A stretch of DNA of 64,000 nt from Mansonella perstans (taxonomy: Eukaryota; Nematoda; Chromadorea; Rhabditida; Onchocercidae): assembly GCA_037074765.1 (NCBI GenBank), contig JBAMDO010000057.1:124001-188000 (forward strand), in the 5' to 3' direction. Positions 28,870 through 42,165 of this stretch are shown one piece after another (the first letter of the stretch is position 1; every line of letters begins with the position of its first letter). The notes under the pieces were generated by a model, which had not been told where the DNA came from, searched no databases, and saw only the letters and a list, made by a program, of their open reading frames with translations. A program made the translations under genes and the position numbers.

Positions 28870-29528
28870 ATGTGACTTTTGGTGGTTCAGTAGTTTGTTT
28901 TACTAACATCAAAATTTAAGAGTCGCATGTATTTTTGAATAGCACTGTAACGTTTTCTTTTGGGGAAAAGACCATAAAATAATTTTTTTGTAAGAATTTA
29001 ATTAATAAGTTTTATACAACATATACTCTAAGTAGTAATTAATGAAAGATGCTTTCATTGTTAAAGGAATAATTGAAATTTTTAAGCTCGAAATATTATG
29101 GAACACAACTTTCTTCAATGCATTTAGATAGGCTCTATCCTATCAGAGAATAATTCCTTTAATTTAATTCCTTTAATTTCCTTTAATTACCACAGTTCCT
29201 TTAATCAATTAAAAAATATAAATGGCTAAAATATAAATGACGATCACTTCCATGTTAATATAAGTAGGAAAAAAGCAATATTTCTCCTATTAACAACAGG
29301 AAATTGTATGATAAAATACGAGTGAACTTTTGGGATAAAAATTTTAATAGACTTTACGATTTTTTGGAATAAAATAATTTATGGAGAACTTTTCATATTC
29401 ATTACAAAAAGTGGGACTAGAATTTGTGATATTGCATTAAAATTAACAGTTTATTTAATTAAACCTGAAAAATGAGTGAAATAATTAGCTCAAGTTTATC
29501 TGCTGCAACGTATGTATTAACCTAGCTC

Positions 29529-29600
29529 GATTCAACGTTTTATCATTGATTTTATCGTTGATTCAACGTTTTATCCGCATCAGATTCAACGTTTTATCGT
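29529..29600. repeat. GATTCAACGTTTTATC direct repeats
   Basis: Three exact copies beginning at 29529, 29560 and 29583, with a partial ATTTTATCGTT copy between. Upstream of SNX13. Confidence 0.93.
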
Positions 29601-30590
29601 TACGCATTCCAACATGCCATATGTTGTAATGATGAGGATTAAAAGTCAAAATATGCAAACTGACGTGAATTATCCTTTTACGTTGCCTTTAAAGACTTTG
29701 TCTTTAAAATAGCTAAAAATCAGTAAAGAAAGTTACATTCATTACCCTTTTGCCGAAGACTTCTTGGGTCCTTGAATGTTAACTGTAATTTAAACTTTAC
29801 TGAGAAATATTTTAATAAGCTAAAAAATTTTGAAATGTTGAAGTCAAGAATCAATGAGTTACAAGGTGAAATTTGAGTTTAATACTAGTATCAGCTTGTT
29901 TATTGGACATCTTCTCTTCTCCTTTTTCATATCTTGTCAAACAAAGAGATCCGATTAGGTAAATATGTAAATAAACGAGTTAGCATTAAGTAAATCCAGA
30001 AAACCGGACCAGGCTAGGCCTATTCGGATTAAGTTGCGCCTATCAAGTATTTCACGGTTCCATGGATGAAATTGATCAAAGTTCTCCGTTAATGCTTTTT
30101 TTTTTTGCTAACTAATTTTTTTCAGTTTGATTCCAGATGCGCAAACAGTATTGCTTAGATATTTCGAAAACACCTGTTGTAGACAATTTTATTTTTATCA
30201 TATCTTTTTGAAGTTTATTTCACCTTTTGATTTTTGACGTCAAACTTTTGATTTTTGATCTCAAATTGACATATGGCAAATAGTTTATGAAAAAGCGTAC
30301 AGGTCACGTGAAAAGTTGAAGTATGTGTGAGAGAAACGTACGAGATATGTGAGAGACTTTGGGTCAGAAAGTAAAAGGCATTGAGAACAATAATTTAAAG
30401 TTATTTTTTTACAATGTTTCGTAAAGAAAAAATAAATTTTACTACGCCAAAATGGTTCATCGCAATGCAATGCCAGTATCATCTTCCATTCTGTCCCATT
30501 TACGATTTCATTTTTCATTAAATTTAAATTGTAAAAGAAATGTTTTTTCAGCTGAATGACAGGGAGAATCTATGCGCAGCGCATATTGCA

Positions 30591-33500
30591 ATGTCTTCCG
30601 CATTCTACATATTACTAGGAACGGTACTCTTCCTCGTATCATTTGGTGTTTCCGGCTTATATGTATTCCTGTCACTTTTTCTTGGCTTTATCATCGGGTA
30701 TTCAACACCTTCCTTACTTCAAACTTTTTTAGAAGATTACAATGATATTAATGATTATTGATATTACAATGATATTAATGATTACTAATATTACATTACT
30801 GATAATCTTTTTTTTTTCCCTTTCGATTCGTCTATTATTTGTTAAGTGCTGAATACAATTATAGTGAAAATTAATTTTTTACAGTTCATTTATAACTATA
30901 CTCAAATATGGTCACGACATATGGGATAAGCAATTACGTGAATTGGATGAGATTACCAGAAGATTCCGTTTTACAGTTGGCCGTCAAGGATATCTGGCAA
31001 ATCACGGGCAATTCTCACCGAATGCATATGAAGAAGAGCAGCAACCTATGACGAATTCAGCTACTATCAATTCTATACTTGAACAAGTGAGAAAATAGCA
31101 AAAATTCCTTTAAAACATTTATAAAACACACACACACGCAATCTATCTTTAACGTTTTTTATGAACTATATGTAACATAAAAAAATTCCTAAAAAATAAG
31201 TGAATTTAAATAAAATTTGTTTGAGAATTGATTTGAAACTTTTACAAGATGCTGTCTTATGTAATACGAGATTTCATTGATCCATGGTATAGTCGATTAA
31301 CACCGGATCATCATTTTAAAGAAGGTTTAAAACGAAGTGCTAGACGAACTATTGCTGCTTTTTCTCAATAGTATGTTTTCTTTTTTCTTCATTTCTTTCT
31401 ATACGTATTAAAGTTGAAATGAATTGACGTTCGATTATATTTGTTCATCAATAGTCATCATGTTTGATTGGGAGCTACTAATAGTAGTAGTGAACTAATT
31501 TCGTATCTTTGGCATGATTGAATTGGCCAGAAAGAAAATAAGATGATATTTTTTAAATGATACGAGAATTTATAATCCTTTCCATTTTATCATTCAGTAT
31601 TCAAAAGGTGGATTTTGTGCCTCTTTTAACTCAGCATATTGTGGATGATATCGCTTCACATTTTCGCTTATTTCGAAGAGCTAAAGTAAGTTTCTATACT
31701 AAAAATATTCATTTTAAATCAGAAGTGAAATGGTTAAACGTGATAAAATGCAAGGGACATAAATTAATTAGGTTAAACATTCAATTGATTCCGAAATTTT
31801 GGGATCTCTGTTGCTTTTTTTTTTATAACTCTTTCACTTTACCATTCAATATTCAAAAGGTGCATTTTGTACCTCGCATAACTCAGCATACACTGCGAAC
31901 TTTGATATCATTGCTATTCTATACATTTTTTTTTAGAACTATACTGATCAAAAACCAATAAATTCAAAGAGTTGATTAATTCTTTATAGGTTATAATATA
32001 ATTTCTCAGCAAATATACTTTCTTTGGATGATTTCTAGTCCAGAAAATTCTATATATTTCATTGCAGGAACGTGCACAGCTTCATTACGGGAAAAATTAC
32101 ACAACGGATGAATTGGAATCGATGTTTTTTGATTTGGAGTTAGAAATGGAGAAGTGTTACTGCAGAGATCTTGTTTCCACTTGTCCACACTATGAAAATG
32201 GTATAATTTTATTCCATTTTTCCAGTCATTGGTTGAGCATTGATTCTTAAATCAGAGACAAGTTGTTTCTATTTCTTTTTGAAAGATGCGCTACTTACAG
32301 CATATTTGCATGATGTAGCCGATATTCTGTTATATCTTTTGACACCTGCTGACGATTTTCGTTCTCGATTATTTCGTTTTCTTCTCCGAGAAGTTTATGT
32401 TAAACGTATGATGTTGCCTGTTTTCGATATGCTTAGTGATCCTGACTTCATTAATCACAGCATAATTTGGTTGGTAAGCCATTTTTTTCTTTTTGGAAAT
32501 CAAATACTTTTCAATTAATTTTCCTCTTTCACTACATCTAAACGACTAAAAAAAGATCACTGATCCGTTCTAGCTTAGTGAAACAAATTTGAAACCAGAA
32601 GATTTCATCGCAACTCTTGAAACCACTGACAGTATGAAAGTTCTGGATGCAGTTCTGGATTCACTTTGTGAGGAAGCAGCACATTTACGAACAAAAGATT
32701 CCGGTGCTGAACAAGGTCTGTGTTTTTCTTTACCATTTTCCGGATATCGATTAAAGTGGTATGGTCAGACGAAGAGAAACTACTAAATGCTGCGGATTTC
32801 TGTGTACTTTTTTTTGAATTTATTAGCTGACTAATTTTTCTTTTTTCTTTATAAATTTATTCTATTTGGCGAAGTAACCCTTTAGGCTTTTTGGTGAAGC
32901 AGCAATTAGCCAGTATTGATTATGCAATAAATATTATAAAACGACGAATGGATGCTCTAGCCGCCTCTGAAGTTGAAAATAATTTGCAAGAGGTTCTTTC
33001 TGTTTCCCAAATACTAAATTGTATTTTGGCTGTCAAAGATTTCGTTTGAGCTGACTGAATGAAATTCAGCTCTGACGTAATGTGTAGTAGACACACAGTT
33101 CTGTGCCCATTTTATCCTTTCTTTTTCATTTTTAAAATTTAATTTGATATTCCCAAATACTAATGCAGGCAAAAAATGATCGAACTGGATTATAGGTAGC
33201 GCGAAAGCTATCAGTAAGTAATTCATCTGTTGTACAATTACCAATTCACTTTGTATTATCGAACAACACGGCAGTTACGTATTTCGCTGATTTCCTTGCT
33301 TCGGTTGGTGGACAAGCATTAATTGATTGTTATTTGGCCGTGGAGGTAAATTATTTATACAAGATTAAATGTAATGAGGCACGATGAGTCTTCAGTGATC
33401 CAATTTTTTTCTTCGGAAAAAATAAGAGTTTGTGGTTGCAGTGGTAGACAGGGATATGACATTGATGAAAATTTTACTGGGAATTTCTTGACTTTGTTTT

Positions 33501-36500
33501 GTAGGGCTTTAAAGTGTCCGTGGAGCATCAATTACGAGAACTTACTGTGGGAGAAGCTGTTGAAAGTGACGTTTACGAAACAGTCAAGGAAGCTGCTAGT
33601 TTCCTTTATCAACAGTATATATCGCAGGAGGTTAGAAGTTTCACTTCTATTAAATGACTTCTATTTGGTTAAATCCAGAATCAGTTTTCATCTAATTATC
33701 ATTTTATTTGCGCTAGTGCTTCATGAGGCGAAGTCGTTTCGGCAACATACTTCGTACTGTTCTGGGTAATTGGTGTTTACTGTGGTGAAACTTTTCTTTT
33801 AGGCAATTACACGGGTTTCACTGGACGATGTTACAGTGAAAAGATTGTTAATGCGCATTCGAAATGACGATTCTCCTGAAATGTGGTTTGAACAAGTACA
33901 AGCAAAGATTGTGAATATTTTGCGAACAGTTGGTTTTTTTTTTCGGAATTTTTTTTGGTTAATATATTTGATGAAACATTTTTCTTCAAAATTTTTGGTG
34001 TCGTTTCCAGATAAGCCGGGAATGTTTTAACATTGGGGATTCATTAAGCTTGACGAAGCATTTAACCAGCAGAATGGCTCCTGTTAAGTTACAAATTTTG
34101 TCCAATTCCAATTTTCAAAATCATAGCAGATAGGAAGTAATGGAGAGAAACAAGACTAGTATCTATTAAATTTTAATGATTGCTTCTAATTTTGACTCTG
34201 TTACAGGACGAGCGCTTTTATGATTCTTTTAAAAAAAGTTCTCTGTATATAAAAATGTTAAATGAGCTTGGGCTAAATGAGGATATCAATTGTCGAACAG
34301 CAAATTCACAGTATAACGATGAAAACAATATTAAGTCGGTTATCGTACCCACGGTTTCTGATGCTAAGGTTTTCATTCTGACATAAATCAGTATTTGTTA
34401 GATATTTGCGTAGCTGTTACTGTTTATTAAAGCAAATTAGTAATAACTGCATCGGTAATTTATTAAACAAACTGGAGTTTTGTCAATTCTGTAATAAATG
34501 AGTGACAATTTGTAAAGTTATATAAACAGAGAACCACTTTTTTAAGATTCCAAATGGTATCAATGGGCTAAAGCCTACACATGTAGGAATGCATGTTGTC
34601 GTTGAAACACTTGGTATTGGCCAACAGGGGAAACAATCTTTTGCTTTGTACAATGTAAGCGTTTCACGAATTGATACAACTGGAAAACAGAGCAGCGCCT
34701 GGAATGTTCTTCGACGATATTCTGATTTTCATACTCTCAATTCACTCATACAGTCACGCGTGCGTTAAACATTTTCTTTACTGATATTTTAAATGATTTA
34801 CTATAATATCATTTTAACGCTTTTGTCGTAAGATTCTTGTTCGACAATTTGTCAACTGGCATAAATAGTAGAAGAGAAAGATTTCTGTTTCCTTATAGAA
34901 TAAAACAGATAAATGATAAAAAATGAAGTATAACAAGCATAGTCTGGTATTTTGTTTAAATTCTTCCATTTTTAATAAGTGCAGTCATCTTACGCATTGT
35001 AGCACATTGTTGCTGCATTGAGTAGAGACTGGTATTATAGCTAACATGACCTGTTTCTGAACTGTTTTTAGTTTCCGAAGCTCAGCAATTTATGTTTCCC
35101 AGGAAAAAAGACATTCAATAACCTCAATTCACGTTTCCTTGAAAAACGAACGAAAGCACTCAACAATTATATGACGGTTCATTTTTCTCATTCAGTTTCG
35201 TTTTGAAATTTCAAATATTTTTTGTTGATTTCACTTTACGGTAAAGTATGAATTTAGAGTATCTTACAACCATCAGTTCTGGAAGCTAATGCGGAATTAG
35301 AAGCACTCATATTTGATTTTCTCAGCATGAAGGATTATGTTGGCGAAAGAGAAGGTTTCCCAAAAAAGGTATCATTATTGAAATTTTAGTAAGTCAAAAA
35401 TTTTTTGTTTATAGCACAGACTTAAATGATTTTTAACAGGTTATGAGTGCTGTATTTGAGCCATTAAAAAATGGCGTGCGAGCTTTCGGAAATGCAGTAA
35501 CAGCTATGCCTGATACGGTTTATGATGGAGTAACTCGTGTAGGTGACGGTATTAATAAAGCTGCAAAACAAATCATCGATTTCCAGCCGACAGAGGTGTT
35601 TGTTAATGTTTAATTATGAATTGACATCTTGGATATGTTTTTTATCGATTTCTAGTCTGAATAAACAAAAGGTGCTTTTTGATATAACCTACTGTGAAAT
35701 AATCTAGCCAGTTTGAAAGTTCACTGACTTACTAAGAATTTCTTATAATTTCAAGAATTCTATTACATACAATGACTTTTTGTAGGATTTAAACGGTCTG
35801 TCAAATCAAAAGGATGATTTGAGTCGTGTGGCGGCTGTTTACAATGACCAGGTAATAAATGAAGACTTGCTCCATTGACATATTTATGAAATGATTTGTT
35901 TCTGAAGTATTCCAATAATATACTTCCGAAATACCGCAAAATTTAAGCTGAATTTATCAGTAGTTTCATCAAATAAGTATTTTAGCAATGGATGGAAAGC
36001 ATACCCTTAAGAGTTCTCGTTCTTCTGATTGGCGAAGTATTTGGCATACGATCTCGAAATGCTTGGTTTCGTAGAAGACTGGTGGCTCTCCTAAATCAGT
36101 TTGTCCATGCAACGATAGGTTCTTCGCTAAATCGTAGAATTATTGATATCGTCCACTGGTTAACGTCAAAGCAGCAGGTCGCTCAATATCTGATCGCATT
36201 CAGGTATAGATGCTTTTAATAATATTAGCGTAATTTATTGCATAGGGTTGTTAACTGTTAAGATTTCAAATTAAAATTATCACTGGGACTTCGTGGAATA
36301 AGAAATACTATTCTCAATATTACATGGATATTTTTTCTTTAGAATCTTTGTAATTCTCATCTGCTTCGAATTTTTTATATGTTCGAATTTGCAGAAATAC
36401 AGTATGGCCTGATGGAAAGCTGGCGGAGAGTAGCAAATGTCGTTCAGAAAGTGAAAAGTTAAAAGCATGCCTGCTGGCCAGAGCCCAAATGTTGAGCGCT

Positions 36501-36716
36501 TTGCCGGATGAATTACGACTCTTTATAGGCACTGATACCACAAACCAAGGAATCGCAAATGTTTCCGAAGTACTTCAAAACCGTCGACTGAATCGGCGTC
36601 TTCTCTACGTCATATTTGAAAGGCTTCTTGCAAGCTTTTTTCCGGACAATCATTTTGAAAAGATTTTTCCCCAATTGCATGCAAAAAGCCCACGCTCAAA
36701 TCCTTCTCATGTTTAG
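30591..36716 (+). CDS. SNX13: sorting nexin 13 (PXA-RGS-PX-nexin C)
   Basis: Endosome/ER-contact lipid-binding scaffold with a RGS domain. Nineteen exons in phase: 30591..30697, 30885..31086, 31249..31370, 31598..31685, 32068..32200, 32286..32473, 32574..32715, 32886..32992, 33196..33345, 33505..33630, 33803..33928, 34207..34368, 34547..34759, 35072..35176, 35258..35368, 35440..35595, 35786..35851, 35986..36203, 36395..36716; 947 residues, like human SNX13. Order: hydrophobic N-terminus (YILLGTVLFLVSF), PXA (HIVDDIASHFRLFRRAK, DLVSTCP, LPVFDMLSDPDFIN), RGS (FADFLASVGGQALID, SLYIKMLNELG), PX (WNVLRRYSDFHTLN, FPGKKTFNN, FLEKRTKALNNY) and nexin C (IPLRVLVLLIGEVFG, LNRRIIDIVHWLTS, FRNTVWPDGKLAES, LNRRLLYVIFERLL). 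A TTTTTTCAG acceptor-like site 40 bases upstream favours the ATG at 30591 over 30540. Intron 4 contains a decayed copy of exon 4. Confidence 0.96.
31835..31925 (+). pseudogene. decayed duplicate of SNX13 exon 4
   Basis: ATTCAAAAGGTGCATTTTGTACC and ACTCAGCATA here match the acceptor and start of the real exon 4 at offset 252. The acceptor G at 31597 corresponds to A at 31849, so the CAG is lost, and the reading frame diverges after about 45 bases. It lies in intron 4. Confidence 0.8.
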
Positions 36717-37864
36717 CCTTTGCATAACAGGCATTTCCCATCTTTTTTTCAAAAAATGTACGGTCAAAGTTTATTAAGACTAAAATGTCTTTGCATGAAG
36801 TTATTAAAATATATGAAATCATTTTCATTCAAAAGTTCATGAGATAAGCCAATGAAGCAAAGACCAAATCCATTATCCTGTCATTACTATCTTTTATTAT
36901 CAGATTCTTTGTTGGTAGAGATAACTTTGTTTGCAGAATTTCGAGAACTACACAGAAGCTATAATAGATTCTTGCATTCTAATTCAACCTAATTCAGTGA
37001 CATTTCCACGAGAAATAGCTTAAGCAAGATATTCAAAGAAGCACAAAGATGCGGTGCCATAACCACAATATCAGCGGCTTTTTTTACTTTTAATTGGCTC
37101 ATAAAGCACTCGGTTTACTCTTTCGTTGATCTCATTGATATGGGTATGCTTGTTATGACGTTGTACTGTTATTTTTATTTTGCCTTCTGACCTACCTTCT
37201 ATTTTTTTATCACTTTGATTTTCATTTCAGTAGTGATTCCGTGTGTTTCTACTTTCATTGTAGCGATCTTTTCCAGGTGTTCGTATCTCTGTCTAGATAT
37301 TTTTACTTAAGCAAATAAAACAAGACTACAATTAAGCATTTCATAATGTCCAAGATTATATTGAAGCTTGATGAGATTAGCAGAGGTATTTGTTATGCTT
37401 GAACTATCATATACACTAGGATTGTTATATTACCTTTTAGACTTAAAAAAGAATACTCATTATAAGATATTCTTACCACACTATATGCAATTTTAGGAAA
37501 ATAAAGATGTACTATGGGAGATTCATTTAACTACTTTGCTTGATTTCTTCATTTCAATTCATTTAACTACTATCTTATAATTAACAATTAGATTTGAAAG
37601 ACCAGTTTTGTGAGCTTTTAAATAATTCTAACAAAAAGAGCACATACAAAAAGATCATCTAATCTATTATTACTTGTTTGCTATTGTTTGAGAAGTGACA
37701 ACAACATCAATGGTTCAGAATGCTACAAAGTTATATTAACGGTTTATAATGGAAAGTTCAGAAATATACTACTACCCGTTTATGCTTTTCCTGTACAAAA
37801 GAACAAAGCCTTGATGAAATATAAAAAAAGAAATTAATATATTATAGAAAAAACAGGTGGAGCA
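36717..37864. other. convergent intergenic region SNX13 / kelch gene
   Basis: About 1.15 kb holding both 3' UTRs. No other gene seen. Confidence 0.6.
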
Positions 37865-40800
37865 TTAACATGCTTCGAGTATCTTCAATAATTTATATGT
37901 TTTGAAGTATTCGTTATCCATGTGAAGTGCCTGATGACCTCGAGATAAGACGTAACGAGCCCATGCAAAACGCAGCTGTAAAGGAGTGGGTAACATACTG
38001 ACTTCTTTGACTAATGGATATAAAATACCTAAGCAAATCGTCAATAACGGAAGTGGTTCCATTCTTTTTTTCAGGACACCTGTAATTTTGATATGTTCTT
38101 CCAACAAATCGTTTGTTCCACCGCAAACTAAAATGAAAAGTAAATAATATATGGCATTACTTTGCACAACATTCTGCTTGTAAAAACCATTCATAATACT
38201 AAAGTAGTAAAGTGAACATGTTCCGATTAAAGAAATTTCTGACATCACGATATTAACATCATGACTAAGTAGGTTCATATTTCACCTTCAACAATTAAGT
38301 ATATTTTGAAGTATCCCATATCTGTCACACATCTCTATGTAAATGTGGAATTAGCCGGACAACGAAAAAAGGCTCACAGTGTGTAGACGTCTAGAAATCA
38401 GTTTTGATGTCCGATCATTAATATCCAATCAGCTACACAGCTTTCCAAGTTTTTCAGTTAGGATCTTCCATTAATACATCCGTTTGAATTTTTCAATCAG
38501 TCTATTTTAAATATAAAAATTTTAGCGAAAAGTGGTTATTATTTTAAAAAATATGAAAATTTGCGAAAAGCAAGAAATCTCACCGAACAATTGTCCTTCA
38601 ACAATAGCTCCTGTGTGCCACAATCTATGGGATCTCATTCCATGTCCAGTATCCACCGCAGTCCACGTTCCTACATAACATTCATCACGATTTTTCTTCA
38701 CTTCTATCCTCCAAAAATCAGACAGTGCCCTAGCTTCATTCGAATATCCACCGTAAACTAAAGCCTGATTTGGAAATAGTGAATTGAGTGAACACCATGT
38801 TCTACCTTCTGGTTCGCTTATTCCCATCACATCACTGAAACTTTCCTTTTGAAATGAAAATATGGGTTCTGGGAGATAACAGAGAGCTTTGGAAACTGTT
38901 CAAGGATTAATAAAGTCTAACATTTGAGTCCAAACAAGGGATGATAGATCAAGCAGGTACAAATCATTTAATCGCCGATTTCTATTTCGTCCACCGAAAA
39001 GCAAGATACCGTTATATTTCTCGAGAAACGTGGATGCGGATGCTGCGCGAGCTGAAGGCACCGTTCCTCCAACTCTAAAAATGATGCGAAGTAAACGATT
39101 CGGGAAAAAAATTAAATTAATTTTAATAAAAAACTCTTCTCGTCTTTAATAATCAGCAAAAAATTATACATATTAAATCTTGTTAAAACTGTAACCCATA
39201 TTTCAAAATAAAAGTAAAGAGAGGACTCAACAGTTTATTAATATCTCCCCATATAATGTTGCCTTACTTTGCAAGAGTCCAACGTAACTGCTTTTTTTGG
39301 TCAGCGTCAAAAATGAGCAATTGGTTATTCCAGTAAAAGGAACTGTTTTCATCAGCGACAAATTCTCCCACATCTCTTAAATACAGCGCTGGATTTGGCA
39401 TATCGAAAGGGCGCGGTCCGTATCCACCAAAATAGTAACATCTAAAAAACAAAATTTTATGTTCTCTGATTTCTTTAGTATCGTGCAGATTGATAATAGG
39501 GTATTGGCTGCCAACTCAAAAAGCATGAAAAATGCAGAAAACCTTTATTCATTCAAAAAAAAAGTCATTCGACCGTTCAATTTATTAAGTCCATTCAAAA
39601 AAAGAAAAATTTTAAATATAACATCCCTTATTTAAAAGAAGCAGTACTGCTTAATTTATTGAAACCAATGTGCAAAAATTGCATCAGTTTTAAATTTCAT
39701 TTCGACGAAATATTCTATGCTAAATTGCTGAAACCAGTCCGGTATATGATTTCGAATTAGAAAACTGCTAAGAATGACGTAGAATTCTAACTTTTTTTTA
39801 TAGCACCATCCAGCCATTTTATCTCGTGGTGTTGGTATGAGGCTGTCATCATCAGTAACAATCAACGACCAACGTTCTTGCACCAAATCCAAAACATACA
39901 ACGCCGATGAGTGACCTTCCAAGATATTATTAGGAGTTGCTGCAAATCTTCCTCCACAATTGTATGATAATTCTATGTAGCAAACATAATTTTAAGCTTT
40001 TAGAAGAATAATTTCCAGTAAATAGAAGTGCTCCAAACAATGTTTCCAAAGTCACACCACTTAACCCAGTAGCAAGATTACGGCAAAATTAACGAACGAA
40101 AAGTCAGCATACATCACTATTATTCATAACTTAATGTGAAATTTTTCAGCATAAATAAAAAAAAAAGAAATGTCGCCCAAACGAAAAGAATGTGGCAAGC
40201 AATTTTAATAATCGACCACTATAGAATTCACGTAACTACTGATAAACATTAAACTAATAGAATGAACTGATAAATTCAACAACGTAAAAGAATTCTGAAA
40301 CGGTAAATCTGCTAAAAAAAATTGAAGTTAAGTCTCACATTCATCCTAAAGTTGATATTATATCATTATCAGATCTAGATAAAAAGAATGAGGAAGGCGA
40401 TTTTGTATGCAAGCTATCTTTTGAGTCAATGTCAGAAGTGTCAATAATAGATCTTTATAAAATAAATTTGAAGAAAATTGAGGCAAAAATCGAAGAGGGA
40501 AACATAAAAGAATTTATTGATTCTATAAAAACAAAATTTCCTAATCTTATCTCTGTTGATGGCAATTCTTATCAAGAAAAAAATGAGGATAAACTAATAC
40601 TTACAGCGTCGGACGTAGCCTCCGAAGATAAAAATACAACAATCACATAATACAGCACAGGCACCACTAGTTGATGGTGGAACATCGCCGTGTGGGACAT
40701 GATAAAGTATCCTGAAATGATGGATCATCCAAAATTTTGACTAAATAGGTGAAAAATTTTAATCATGAAGATATAAAAATAGCAAAAAGACAAAACGAAC

Positions 40801-41376
40801 CACTTTACATCTTTACAACCAGTTAGCAAACCAGCAGGCAGTATGTATAGAAATGTAGAAGAGCGATAACGAAAATCGTTGTCTTCTGCATGATAGTAAC
40901 CACCCCAAACAATCAGTGATTTTTTATATTTAATCATTGTATGTCCAACAACAGGACTTATCTCCCTGCTATCATCATCCTGAAATTATTTCAATCTCAC
41001 GTAACCTACGATTTCAGAAAATAATGCGTGTAATTTACCAATAATAAGAATAAAACATGAATCAAATGGATATCGAGAATATACTATAAAATGCATTAAA
41101 TGTTGCAATTTTTAACTAACAAATTAGCAAATTACATTTGGAGAATATTGTAAGTGAAATTTCTATTGGAAAGTTTTGAAAAATTAAAGATAAATGACAA
41201 CAATGTACATGCGAGAAATGTTATGGAAGCGAATGATATAAGTTTGAAAAAATCTATCAAAAGAATTGAAAAAATACACAAATGAACAAAAATAATATAA
41301 TTACCAAGATTTGATGAGGTAATCGTTGATTACTGTTCCAGGTTACTTCAGCGCCTTCCGGCGGACCATCAAACAT
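37865..41376 (-). CDS. KLHDC2: kelch-repeat cullin-2 substrate receptor, KLHDC2 type
   Basis: Six-blade kelch propeller protein; human KLHDC2 is a cullin-2 ligase receptor for C-terminal Gly degrons. Exons complement(37865..38127, 38584..38834, about 38920..39074, 39268..39441, 39792..39939, 40605..40711, 40801..40979, 41305..41376), about 448 residues. Kelch blades show [28 protein letters not shown] then [44 protein letters not shown] and VCGGTND, following the human order, including the long insert in blade 3 ([10 protein letters not shown]...FYWNNQL). The C-terminus carries [10 protein letters not shown], which fits the elongin BC-box pattern (S/T/P)LxxxCxxx(hydrophobic). The ATG at 41376 is about 15 bases behind a CATTATAG acceptor-like site. 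One exon boundary (38920) is uncertain by two bases. The 664-base intron at 39940-40604 has an antisense open frame described separately. Confidence 0.92.
40288..40650 (+). other. antisense open frame in kelch intron, bacterial-like
   Basis: A 120-codon frame without a stop runs from 40288 to the TAA at 40648-40650; its first ATG is 40429. About 315 bases are intronic (minus-strand gene) and the last 46 overlap an exon antisense. The translation is rich in Lys, Glu, Ile and Asp (for example [35 protein letters not shown]) and looks like a protein of an AT-rich bacterium rather than random nematode intron. No start signals or known domain. It could be a nuclear insertion from a Rickettsiales symbiont or chance; only a search would decide. 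Confidence 0.35.
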
Positions 41377-42165
41377 TGTCAGTGTAAATCACTATAATGA
41401 GAAAATAGTGATAGAATTATTTATCATAGTTGTAACAAAAAATGAACATCAAGTTATCCTCCACAACATATACTATTCCATTTTATTATAATTTACAAAT
41501 GACTGCAATTTGTATTATTCATGTAAATACAAAACTTATGAAAGTAAATAAGTTAAATGCAATGAAATGATAAGTGTAACAATATGCAAGAAGAATAAGC
41601 AAATTCACAGAGGAAAACAAAAAAACCAAATTTGTCTTGAAAATAGAGTCATAAGTTCTCATTAAATGTAAAATCTCCAAGTTCATAGGTCAACTTTACT
41701 CTAACCCACCCAAATGATAGACCCAACAGACTGCCCAACGGTCACCTCAACTGCTGCACCATCGATCATCAAGTGTCGACCCCTCAAACCAACAACTACA
41801 AGTGGTCAAACCATCCCTGTCACAAATCGAATCCCGACCGCGTTGTGTATTCATGACGTGGGTTTCTGAATATCAATGATATTCAGAAGTTGCCGTAATT
41901 GACGTACGAATCTAGAAGGCTCTACGGATATTTGAATTCTTCAATTTTATCATGTTGATGTTGATTTCCACTAAATGAACATCAAGAATTAAACAAACAT
42001 TAATATCTGTCATTTTATTAAATTATAAACTTATAATTGGGACAATACATGTAAAATGTATTTGTCCAAAAAAAAAACACATCGTTACGTTTAATCAAAA
42101 AGTGAAATATATAGAAGAGTAGCACCTCAGGCAATAAATTTTCAAAGAAAGTAAAATAGCAAATA
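41377..42165. other. intergenic, fibrinogen-like gene to kelch gene
   Basis: About 790 bases. The part 41690-41900 is markedly less AT-rich (CTAACCCACCC, CCGACCGCG) and ends with a perfect palindrome at 41864-41888. No gene seen. Confidence 0.6.
41864..41888. repeat. perfect inverted repeat, 12-bp arms
   Basis: TTCTGAATATCA, one central base A, then its exact reverse complement TGATATTCAGAA. It could form a hairpin in RNA or mark a small mobile-element end. Confidence 0.95.

Larger units (their letters stand above)
28555..30590. other. divergent intergenic region BTB gene / SNX13
   Basis: Two kb between outward-facing genes. Holds the 59-base minisatellite at 28634-28869 and a short repeat around 29529-29600. 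No gene supported. Confidence 0.6.

Noticed and set aside
28721..28912. Repetitive frame in the minisatellite
   Set aside because: Product of the 59-base repeat, with no conserved features.
30540..30590. Upstream in-frame ATG for SNX13 at 30540
   Set aside because: A TTTTTTCAG acceptor-like site follows it, so a trans-spliced message would begin after it; the ATG at 30591 starts directly before the hydrophobic segment.
41810..41845. tRNA T-arm-like sequence (ATCGAATCCCGACC)
   Set aside because: No matching acceptor, D or anticodon stems could be folded around it on either strand.
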